In this document: positions 1 to 5,928 of the stretch, one piece after another
Layout: every line of letters begins with the position of its first letter
How positions within the stretch are numbered: position 1 is the stretch's first letter
From: Candidatus Omnitrophota bacterium
Lineage (GTDB): Bacteria; Ratteibacteria; UBA8468; B48-G9; DTJG01
Direction of reading: 5' to 3'
Assembly: GCA_023818725.1 (NCBI GenBank)
Contig: JAMWBX010000008.1
Coordinates: 1-11,345 of the forward strand
DNA: 11,345 nt
Position numbers and translations under genes: made by a program
The notes under the pieces: model-generated
Told to the model about the DNA's origin: nothing
The model's input: the letters and a program-made list of their open reading frames with translations, nothing else
Databases searched by the model: none

Positions 1-615
1 GATGTTGTCAGCCGATCAATATTCGCGGTCGCTGACCGTATTAATAAACCATCCCATATAATGGACCTGGATTTTACTGATATAAAAAGAGTCCTTCAGA
101 ATGGAGGTATGGGTATTGTTGGAACAGGCGTTTCAAAAGGAGAGAAAAAAACTGTGAAAGCTTTAAAAGCAGCTCTAGAAGATCCATTGCTGGGAGAAAA
201 AGGAATACAGGAAGCAAAAAACATTCTTGTCAGTATCATCGGAAGCCCTGACCTCTCGCTTCAGGATGTTGTGGAAGCAATGAATCATATCAACGAGGTT
301 GCTCAAATACATCAGGTTGCTTTTGGTTTGAGCATTGACGAAAAAATGAATGACGAAGTGAAAGTCACCTTGATAGCAACAGGAATTGAACCTGCCAAGG
401 AAACAGCGAGAAAGATTAGTCATAAAATTAAAGAAGAAGCCGGGTTCTTTGAAAGTGTCGGAGGCCTTGATACACCACCTTCCTGGCGTCAAAGGGAACA
501 GGTAAAAAATGCTTCGGGAAAAAGCGAGGAAATATTTTACGGGGATTATTCCCAGGAAGATCTTGAAACACCACCAAGCATGAGGAGGAAGGAAAATGAA
601 GATAGGGATATGTAA
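1..615 (+). CDS. ftsZ: Cell division protein FtsZ, C-terminal half (5' end outside window)
   Basis: This is the tubulin-like GTPase that forms the cytokinetic Z-ring. Frame 1 is open from the first base, so the gene starts upstream; the ATG at 61 is internal. Visible parts, in order, are the end of the core helix (ISDLI-like segment read as SIFAVADRINKP), the T7 synergy loop (MDLDFTD, 61-81), the glycine-rich GMGIVGTG stretch, the SPLL-like helix (DPLLGEKG), and the C-terminal subdomain ending in DEVKVTLIATGI. After that comes a short charged tail with two C-terminal-peptide-like motifs, LDTPPSWRQ (466-492) and LETPPSMRRK (562-591). The usual T7 motif is NxDxxD; here the first residue is Asp (codon 64-66). 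The gene overlaps the next gene by 20 nt. Assignment to FtsZ is secure from the domain pattern; whether it is the sole or a second FtsZ cannot be told. Confidence 0.95.
   Translation, partial: DVVSRSIFAVADRINKPSHIMDLDFTDIKRVLQNGGMGIVGTGVSKGEKKTVKALKAALEDPLLGEKGIQEAKNILVSIIGSPDLSLQDVVEAMNHINEVAQIHQVAFGLSIDEKMNDEVKVTLIATGIEPAKETARKISHKIKEEAGFFESVGGLDTPPSWRQREQVKNASGKSEEIFYGDYSQEDLETPPSMRRKENEDRDM
583..588 (+). promoter_or_regulatory. Shine-Dalgarno for the isomerase gene, inside ftsZ
   Basis: A perfect AGGAGG lies 7 nt before the ATG at 596 and supports that start. The same six bases are the two Arg codons of the last FtsZ C-terminal motif (SMRRK), so the site serves both genes and the two are probably translated from one mRNA. 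Confidence 0.8.
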
Positions 616-1405
616 CGAAATTTTCTCAGGCTGGTCAATTGAGGAAACCATAAAGTATGTAAAAAGTATTGGCTATGATGGACTGGAGATAGCACCATTT
701 ACGCTCGCAAACTCAGTACTGGATATTCCGGATGAAGAACGAAAAAGGATTAAAAATATCGCGAAAAAGCATAATCTTGAAATCATCGGCACCCACTGGC
801 TTCTTGTAAAGCCAGAAGGTCTTTCAATCTCTTCTCCTGACCACGAACTGAGAAAAAAGACATCTCAATATTTTGTCGAACTCGTAAAATTCACATCTGA
901 TACAGGCGGAAAGATTATGGTTTTAGGCTCACCCAAACAAAGGTCCATCGGTCAAAATCAAACAAAGCAACAGGTCATTGATTATTTCAAGGAAGTCATA
1001 AAGGAACCACTTGAAATTGCGAAAGAAAAAAACATCACAATCTGTCTAGAGCCGCTTGCAAGAAAAGAAACAAACTTTGTCAATACAGCAACAGAAGCAA
1101 TCTCAATAATACAAGAGATAAATCATCCCAATCTAAAGCTTATTCTTGATGTCAAGGCAATGACAGATGAGAAAAGGCCTTATCAGGAGATTATAGAAGA
1201 AGGGAAAGAGTATCTATGTCATTTCCATTCCAACGATGAAAACCTGCTTGGTCCTGGCTTTGGAAATATTGATTTTGCTCCAATAATAGATGCTCTTAAA
1301 AGGATATCGTATGATCGCTATCTTTCAGTTGAGGTCTTTGATTTTTCGCCAGGTCCAAAGGTTATTGCTGAAAAAAGCATTCAGTATCTAAAAAGGTTTA
1401 TATAA
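596..1405 (+). CDS. Sugar phosphate isomerase/epimerase-like TIM-barrel protein
   Basis: A 269-residue protein of the xylose-isomerase-like TIM-barrel superfamily (AP_endonuc_2 fold), usual length for single-domain members. The four expected metal ligands can be placed: Glu152 (CLEPL), Asp185 (LILDVK), His211 (CHFHSND) and Glu246 (SVEVF). The GPGFGNIDF stretch after the His is typical of keto-sugar epimerases and isomerases of this group. There is no signal peptide or membrane segment, so it is a cytosolic enzyme acting on an unknown small sugar or sugar acid. The start at 596 is fixed by AGGAGG 7 nt upstream. It overlaps the end of ftsZ by 20 nt and converges with the OsmC-family gene with a 2-bp gap. 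The superfamily is certain; the substrate cannot be predicted. A DNA-repair endonuclease IV is less likely because its extra zinc ligands are not apparent. Confidence 0.85.
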   Translation: MKIGICNEIFSGWSIEETIKYVKSIGYDGLEIAPFTLANSVLDIPDEERKRIKNIAKKHNLEIIGTHWLLVKPEGLSISSPDHELRKKTSQYFVELVKFTSDTGGKIMVLGSPKQRSIGQNQTKQQVIDYFKEVIKEPLEIAKEKNITICLEPLARKETNFVNTATEAISIIQEINHPNLKLILDVKAMTDEKRPYQEIIEEGKEYLCHFHSNDENLLGPGFGNIDFAPIIDALKRISYDRYLSVEVFDFSPGPKVIAEKSIQYLKRFI

Positions 1406-1407
1406 AA

Positions 1408-1797
1408 TCACTCTATCGAAACAGAAATCTCTGGTTGCTGAATCAAAGATTGATGAACAAGACATCCTTTTGCAGCTTCCATTACTCCTTTTTTGTGCTC
1501 CTCAGCAAGCCCTGGAATTAGAATTTTAATAGAAATTTTTGAAACCCTGTCAGGATTTGTTGCCTTTTCATAGTCAGCCTCAATCTTTATTCCATTAAAA
1601 TTTATTTTGTTTTTCCTGCAATGAAAAAGAGCATAATAACCCATACAGGAAGCCAGACTTAAAACAAACAACTCTGGCGGCATTGGACCCGTGTCTGTGC
1701 CCTGTAAATTTGCGGGAAGGTCAATCTTTATTGCGTGATCTCTTACCTTTGCTTCAAATACGCATTTGTCGACAAAACTGACCGTTATTGCTGACAT
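1408..1797 (-). CDS. OsmC/Ohr-family protein, probable peroxide reductase
   Basis: A 129-residue protein of the OsmC family: small dimeric enzymes, many of which reduce organic hydroperoxides through a reactive cysteine pair. Two cysteines sit in the expected places: Cys51 in SLASCMGYYA, at the start of the long central helix, and Cys112 in KGCLVHQSL, close to the CxVHxTL form seen in YhfA-like and archaeal members. The segment GPMPPELFVLSLASC is the family's characteristic lead-in. I chose the ATG at 1797 (MSAITV) because a perfect AGGAGG (1803-1808) precedes it by 5 nt; the frame stays open to 1860, but the extra 21 residues have no family match and would run over that site. It is transcribed alone on the minus strand, convergent with the upstream isomerase gene and divergent from the hydroxypyruvate isomerase-like gene. 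The substrate is uncertain. Confidence 0.85.
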   Translation of the reverse strand: MSAITVSFVDKCVFEAKVRDHAIKIDLPANLQGTDTGPMPPELFVLSLASCMGYYALFHCRKNKINFNGIKIEADYEKATNPDRVSKISIKILIPGLAEEHKKGVMEAAKGCLVHQSLIQQPEISVSIE

Positions 1798-1826
1798 ACT
1801 ATCCTCCTGTTTATGGAAAGAATAAC

Positions 1827-1855
1827 TTACTGATGGTAGAATTATAAACGATAAT
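1827..1855 (+). promoter_or_regulatory. Weak candidate promoter for the hydroxypyruvate isomerase-like gene
   Basis: A GATAAT (1850-1855, 5/6 to the -10 consensus) lies 17 bp after a poor -35 (TTACTG, 1827-1832). It would start transcription just before the ribosome binding site of the gene at 1879. It overlaps the opposite-strand promoter, so the two genes may compete for polymerase. Support is weak beyond the need for a promoter in this gap. Confidence 0.25.
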
Positions 1856-1869
1856 TTCAAAATTTACAA
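1841..1869 (-). promoter_or_regulatory. Candidate sigma-70-type promoter for the OsmC-family gene
   Basis: Read on the minus strand, TTGTAA (1864-1869) and a perfect TATAAT (1841-1846) are separated by 17 bp. This would start transcription about 35 nt before the ATG at 1797, leaving room for the AGGAGG. The match is 4/6 and 6/6, in the only real intergenic space nearby, but AT-rich DNA yields such matches by chance. Confidence 0.5.
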
Positions 1870-1873
1870 GGAG
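1868..1873 (+). promoter_or_regulatory. Shine-Dalgarno of the hydroxypyruvate isomerase-like gene
   Basis: AAGGAG stands 5 nt before the ATG at 1879 and fixes that start. Confidence 0.75.
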
Positions 1874-1878
1874 AAGAA

Positions 1879-2661
1879 ATGGTAAAGATTGATGCTTGCA
1901 TTGAAACAGTTTTTCCGGAACTCAAACCAGAAGAGAAAATTTCAAAAATTAAAGAGATTGGATATAATTGCGCTGAGATATGGTTTCCTGACAATAAAAA
2001 TATCGATGAAATAGCATCTGCCCTAAAAATTTATGGCGTGAGATTGAACGACCTGGTTGTAAATTCGCCTGATGGCTCAAGGGGTGGATTTCTGGTCAAA
2101 GAAAGCGACATTGAAACCTATATGAATAGACTGGCATACACAATAAAAATCGCAAAGAAAATGAATTGCAATATGGCAATTACCTGCACGGGAAATTCAG
2201 TTGAAAATCTTACAAAAACCAGGATGATTGATAACATCATTAGGACACTCAGTTCAGCAACTGAAATTCTAAAAGAAAATTCTTTCACACTTGTTCTTGA
2301 ACCCCTGAATTCCTTAAAAGATCACAAAAACTACTTCCTTGATTCTGGCAAACTGGCGGCAGAAATTATAAGAAAAATCCACAGTCCAAGGGTGAAACTT
2401 CTTTATGACATCTACCACATGCAGATTATGGAAGGAAACATATGCGATTTCATTGAAAGAAACATTGATATTATTGGACACTTTCATTCAGCAGGGGTAC
2501 CCGGCCGCCACGAGCTTTATAAAGGCGAATTAAATTATCCATTTATTATAAAGCTGATTGATAGATTGGGATACAAAGGATGCTTCGGACTTGAATATAT
2601 GCCTGCTGAAAAAGATCATGCGCTTTCCCTCAGAAAGACGCTTGACTATTTGATGAGCTGA
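1879..2661 (+). CDS. hyi: Hydroxypyruvate isomerase-like protein
   Basis: A 260-residue TIM-barrel protein of the same superfamily as the gene at 596, but closest in pattern to hydroxypyruvate isomerase (hydroxypyruvate to tartronate semialdehyde, glyoxylate and glycerate metabolism; E. coli Hyi is 258 residues). The family signatures are clear: VLEPLN with catalytic-type Glu141, KLLYDIYHMQIMEG with metal ligand Asp177, IGHFHSAGVPGRHE with His203, GELNYPFI, and GLEYMP with Glu239. No export signal is present. AAGGAG lies 5 nt before the start. The dipeptidase gene begins 1 nt after its stop, so the two form a coupled pair. No glyoxylate carboligase or tartronate semialdehyde reductase is visible, so the pathway role rests on family resemblance; a related keto-sugar isomerase activity is possible. 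Confidence 0.8.
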   Translation: MVKIDACIETVFPELKPEEKISKIKEIGYNCAEIWFPDNKNIDEIASALKIYGVRLNDLVVNSPDGSRGGFLVKESDIETYMNRLAYTIKIAKKMNCNMAITCTGNSVENLTKTRMIDNIIRTLSSATEILKENSFTLVLEPLNSLKDHKNYFLDSGKLAAEIIRKIHSPRVKLLYDIYHMQIMEGNICDFIERNIDIIGHFHSAGVPGRHELYKGELNYPFIIKLIDRLGYKGCFGLEYMPAEKDHALSLRKTLDYLMS

Positions 2662-2662
2662 A

Positions 2663-3493
2663 ATGAAAAGAAACAGCAAAAAAAGAGAGTACTGGACACA
2701 GCAGATGGAAAAAGGATACAGATTTATGCAAAAAATTATGTGCTATCCTGTCAAGGAAAATATGGAAAAACTTGTGGATCTGCAACAGGCAGTAAAAAAA
2801 TCAGGAGTTTATGTGAAATTTTCATCTGTTGCCAGGTCAACTGTCTCAAAACCTATTTTCAGAATAAGGGAAGGGATTGTTGATAGTTTTCTGGCAGCAG
2901 CAGAAAAAATGAATAAAAATGGGTTTTTGATAAAAGTAGAAGACGCTTTCAGGACAAGACAGATGCAAAATCCACTCAACAGACCACAAAAGGTTTTTGA
3001 TGCGATTATGAAGATTATCCTGTGGGAATGCAATGGAAAAATCCCTGAACCAGATTTTATCTTCAAAAGAATATCTGTCCTGATTGCCACAATCCCAAAA
3101 ATCGGCACTCATATGTCAGGAAGCGCGATTGACATCACAATATTGTCAATGAAAACAGGCAAAGAGATAGATAGAGGAGAAAAATATCTCGCAATGAATG
3201 AAAAAACATTTATGAACTCAATATTTATTAGCAAGAAGGCAAAAAAATACAGACACAGGTTCAACCAGATTATGAAGAAAAACGGATTTTATGCATATCC
3301 TTTTGAATTCTGGCATTACAGCAAGGGAGACGCTTTTGCCCATTATCTGACGAAATCAAGAAAACCAGCAATCTATGGTCCAGTCGATATGATAGATGAT
3401 GAGGGAAATGTCAGTCCGATCAGAAATTTAACAGAGCCACTTTTTCCACTTGATGAGCTAAGAAAAAGATTATATGAGTCATTAAAAAGATGA
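2663..3493 (+). CDS. D-alanyl-D-alanine dipeptidase, VanX/DdpX type (peptidase M15)
   Basis: A zinc dipeptidase of the VanX family, which hydrolyses D-Ala-D-Ala in the cytosol. The signature is complete and spaced as in VanX: zinc ligands His150 and Asp157 in GTHMSGSAIDI, catalytic Glu215 and zinc ligand His218 in EFWHYSKGD, and Arg97 in the EDAFRTRQ stretch matching the transition-state Arg. The Asp-to-His interval of 61 residues equals VanX (123 to 184). At 276 residues it is longer than VanX (about 202), with roughly 25 extra N-terminal residues rich in Lys/Arg and a longer tail. No signal peptide is visible. The start is 1 nt after the preceding stop with no good Shine-Dalgarno, which suggests translational coupling. 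No vanH, vanA or vanRS-type gene is nearby, so a role in peptidoglycan dipeptide turnover is likelier than glycopeptide resistance. Confidence 0.88.
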   Translation: MKRNSKKREYWTQQMEKGYRFMQKIMCYPVKENMEKLVDLQQAVKKSGVYVKFSSVARSTVSKPIFRIREGIVDSFLAAAEKMNKNGFLIKVEDAFRTRQMQNPLNRPQKVFDAIMKIILWECNGKIPEPDFIFKRISVLIATIPKIGTHMSGSAIDITILSMKTGKEIDRGEKYLAMNEKTFMNSIFISKKAKKYRHRFNQIMKKNGFYAYPFEFWHYSKGDAFAHYLTKSRKPAIYGPVDMIDDEGNVSPIRNLTEPLFPLDELRKRLYESLKR

Positions 3494-3510
3494 AAATTCA
3501 ATAGTTTTTC

Positions 3511-4683
3511 TTATTCAAGTCTCAATTTCACCATTCTGATGCCTGAAATCGGATAGGCGTTCCAGTTCTCAACAAAGTTCTGAACATCATAGAAAACAAG
3601 CATTTCATTTTCGCCTGTAATAACAAGACCAAGATAATGGCCCGAATCACGGAATCTTTCACCTTTGATAAGTCGAAGTTCCTCTGGCACCCCCATAATT
3701 TTTTGTGTCTCTATTTCCCAATCGTGAAGGTCAAAATGACCCTGCCACTGTGTTCCTGTTCCAGAAGGATCAAAGATAATATCTTTTCCCGGTCTTCCAT
3801 AAACCATTACAAGTGTTCCATCGTTTAACTTTTTGCAAACCGGCCATACTCTTTCCGGTAAAATATCTGAATCAACCAGTTTCAATTGCTCGGGCTTTTT
3901 CCATGATTTTCCAAGGTCTTCTGACCATGTATGATAAAGAAAGCTGCCAGTTCTCATAACTGTGTACAGTCTACCATCCTTCAGCTGAACAAGGGTAGGC
4001 TCGCAATAACCTTCAGGAAAATCAGGGTCATATGCAACAATGGATTTTTCCATCCACGTTTTTCCCCGGTCTTTTGATTCAAAACAGCCGGTAGCATATT
4101 TGTCTGAATGCTGGTCTTTTTTCAGATACCAGTAGCCAAGCGCAATAAGGGTATTGTCTTCTAACTCAATTACGCTGGTAAAGTATGCTCCTCCAAGAAA
4201 AACGTCAGATGCACTTGCTTGTTTACCTGTAGCAAAATTAAATAATTCCCACCACGGGTATGTAGGATATGCACCATACCTTATGTATGTCTGGAAATTT
4301 AATGGTATGAAAGATGGCGCATAAACCCTGACAAAATCTTTTTCAACTTTTTCTTCCGGCCTCGATGGATAACTCCATGCTCCATATAAAAAATATGCGC
4401 CCTTTTCCTTCAAACTCAAAACTCCGTATGTATCAAGCTCAAGAAGTTGACCATCTTTAAAGCTGTGGGCAACAGAAACACGCGGAACATTTGCTACAGG
4501 GTCCCCCCATGTCTTCCCGCCATCCATTGACCTTAACCTGAAAAATGGAGAAAAATGCGCATCGTAACCGCACTCGACATAAAGAAGTAAACTGCCATCA
4601 GTGTGTTTGAAAACAAATGGAAACCATCTTGTGTCATGCCTTACGCTGTGTATTGTTACAGGCCTTTCTGCAACAAACCTCAT
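3511..4683 (-). CDS. Sialidase-like (BNR/Asp-box) beta-propeller protein
   Basis: A 390-residue protein with three clear Asp-boxes (SxDxGxTW): SMDGGKTW at 52-59, SKDRGKTW at 203-210 and SEDLGKSW at 254-261, marking a six-bladed sialidase-type propeller. The stretch EPTLVQLKDGRLYTVMRTG (228 onward) is the conserved sialidase-superfamily blade carrying an acidic residue and an Arg. There is no signal peptide, lipobox or transmembrane segment, so a secreted enzyme is not supported. It is the last gene of the leftward operon: AGGAGG (4689-4694) sits in the 14-bp gap after the flavoprotein gene, 5 nt before the start. It ends 17 bp from the convergent dipeptidase gene. The fold is well supported, but sialidase activity is not; many such proteins are annotated exo-alpha-sialidase without tested activity, and another glycosidase or a binding role is possible. 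Confidence 0.8.
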   Translation of the reverse strand: MRFVAERPVTIHSVRHDTRWFPFVFKHTDGSLLLYVECGYDAHFSPFFRLRSMDGGKTWGDPVANVPRVSVAHSFKDGQLLELDTYGVLSLKEKGAYFLYGAWSYPSRPEEKVEKDFVRVYAPSFIPLNFQTYIRYGAYPTYPWWELFNFATGKQASASDVFLGGAYFTSVIELEDNTLIALGYWYLKKDQHSDKYATGCFESKDRGKTWMEKSIVAYDPDFPEGYCEPTLVQLKDGRLYTVMRTGSFLYHTWSEDLGKSWKKPEQLKLVDSDILPERVWPVCKKLNDGTLVMVYGRPGKDIIFDPSGTGTQWQGHFDLHDWEIETQKIMGVPEELRLIKGERFRDSGHYLGLVITGENEMLVFYDVQNFVENWNAYPISGIRMVKLRLE

Positions 4684-4688
4684 AGTAT

Positions 4689-4694
4689 CCTCCT
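4689..4694 (-). promoter_or_regulatory. Shine-Dalgarno of the sialidase-like gene
   Basis: A perfect AGGAGG lies 5 nt before the ATG at 4683, between the stop of the flavoprotein gene and this start. The leader ACAGGAGGATACT is almost identical to that of the OsmC-family gene (ACAGGAGGATAGT). It allows independent initiation at the operon's last gene. Confidence 0.75.
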
Positions 4695-4697
4695 GTC

Positions 4698-5921
4698 TCA
4701 GGCGTATTTGCCGGCGACAAAACCGGTTGAAAACGCTGCCTGAAGATTAAATCCACCTGTTTTACCATCAACATCAATTATTTCTCCTGCAAAAAACAAG
4801 CCAGGCACAATCTTTGACTCCATTGTTTTTGGATTTATTTCCTTAACACTCACTCCTCCACGCGTAACAATGGCCTGGTCAAAACCCCTGAGTGAATCAA
4901 AGGTCAATTGGAAATCCTTCAGAAGCGACACAAGCACACTTCTTTGTTGGGTTGTAATTTGATTTCCTCTGATCTCGCCGGATAAAGCAGCCATAAGTAA
5001 AAATTCATCAATGATGTTTTGCGGCAAAAGGGTTTTCATGATATTTTTCAGGGATTTGTTGCTGTTTTTTTGAAATTCGCTGATCAATCTTTTTTCAAGC
5101 ATCTTTTCTTCAAGAGCGGGCTTGAAATCGATGGAAATCTTAATGCCATCAGCATTTCTTATTTCAGCAATGACACGTGATAAATTCAACACGCAGGGAC
5201 CTGAAATGCCATAATGAGTAAATAACGCCTCGCCAAACTCTCTTCCGATAACATTTTTGCCCTTTACTGCTTTAATTTCGACATTTTTTAATGAAATACC
5301 CTGCCACTGTTTGATCCAGTCCTCTTTCAGGTTCATTCCGCACAGCACAGGAACAGGTTTTATTATGGTGTGTCCGAGTAAACGCGCAATTTTATATCCA
5401 TCGCCTCTGGAACCTGTTTGTGGATAGCTTTTTCCTCCGGTTGCAAGAATCACGCTTTTTGAAAAAATCTCAGCTTTTTTTGCGATGATTTTGAATATTC
5501 CGTCATCTAATTTTTCAATTTTCATAACCCTGTTTCGCAGCCATAACTGGACCCTGCATTTTTCAAGCATATTTCTGAAAAATGCCACTATGTCCTGCGA
5601 AGATTTAGTGGCAGGAAATACCCTGTTTCCCCTCTCAACATCAAGGGTTATTCCATTTTCTTCAAAAAACCGCATCAGGTCTGTATTTGAAAATTGGGCA
5701 AAAGAATTTCGCAAAAAATCGCCATTGTGATAGTTTTGGAAGAATTCTTCCAGAGGAATATCGCTTGTGAGATTGCACCTTCCAGCGCCTGCCAGAAAAA
5801 GTTTATGTCCGATCCCACTGTTTCCATCCAAACACAAAACTTTTTTGCCGCTATTTGAGGCGGATATCGATGCCATTATCCCTGCCGCTCCAGCGCCAAT
5901 AACAACAAGACGATTTATCAT
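4698..5921 (-). CDS. FAD-dependent oxidoreductase, BaiN/HI0933 family
   Basis: A 407-residue flavoprotein of the HI0933/BaiN (YhiN) family, at the usual length of about 400. In order: an N-terminal FAD-binding Rossmann motif GAGAAG (9-14) behind a hydrophobic strand, the family hallmark GAGRCNLT (45-52), ATGGKSYPQTGS (160-171), an inserted middle domain (FTHYGISGPCVL), TRGGVSVKEI (353-362), and the C-terminal FAD-contacting GEIIDVDGKTGGFNLQ (379-394). It is cytosolic; the substrate of this widespread family is poorly defined, and the name BaiN comes from a proposed role in bile-acid dehydroxylation that need not apply here. The start at 5921 lies 7 bp after the purH stop, with only a short AGGG (5924-5927) close to the ATG, so expression probably depends on coupling to purH. 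Confidence 0.9.
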   Translation of the reverse strand: MINRLVVIGAGAAGIMASISASNSGKKVLCLDGNSGIGHKLFLAGAGRCNLTSDIPLEEFFQNYHNGDFLRNSFAQFSNTDLMRFFEENGITLDVERGNRVFPATKSSQDIVAFFRNMLEKCRVQLWLRNRVMKIEKLDDGIFKIIAKKAEIFSKSVILATGGKSYPQTGSRGDGYKIARLLGHTIIKPVPVLCGMNLKEDWIKQWQGISLKNVEIKAVKGKNVIGREFGEALFTHYGISGPCVLNLSRVIAEIRNADGIKISIDFKPALEEKMLEKRLISEFQKNSNKSLKNIMKTLLPQNIIDEFLLMAALSGEIRGNQITTQQRSVLVSLLKDFQLTFDSLRGFDQAIVTRGGVSVKEINPKTMESKIVPGLFFAGEIIDVDGKTGGFNLQAAFSTGFVAGKYA

Positions 5922-5928
5922 TGCCCTA

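Noticed and set aside
61..63. ATG at 61 as the start of a short separate gene
   Set aside because: FtsZ-like sequence continues upstream in frame to base 1; this Met is inside the T7 loop region.
175..651. Minus-strand open frame of 158 codons opposite ftsZ
   Set aside because: It is antisense to the secure ftsZ frame, has no recognisable domain and no ribosome binding site.
1798..1860. N-terminal extension of the OsmC-family protein to an ATG at 1860
   Set aside because: The 21 extra residues match nothing in the family and would translate across a perfect AGGAGG placed 5 nt before the ATG at 1797.
3459..3513. Inverted repeat TAAGAAAAA/TTTTTCTTA at the convergent gene ends, possible bidirectional terminator
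   Set aside because: The 9-bp arms are nearly all A/T, 37 nt apart and mostly inside coding sequence, so a stable terminator hairpin is unlikely.
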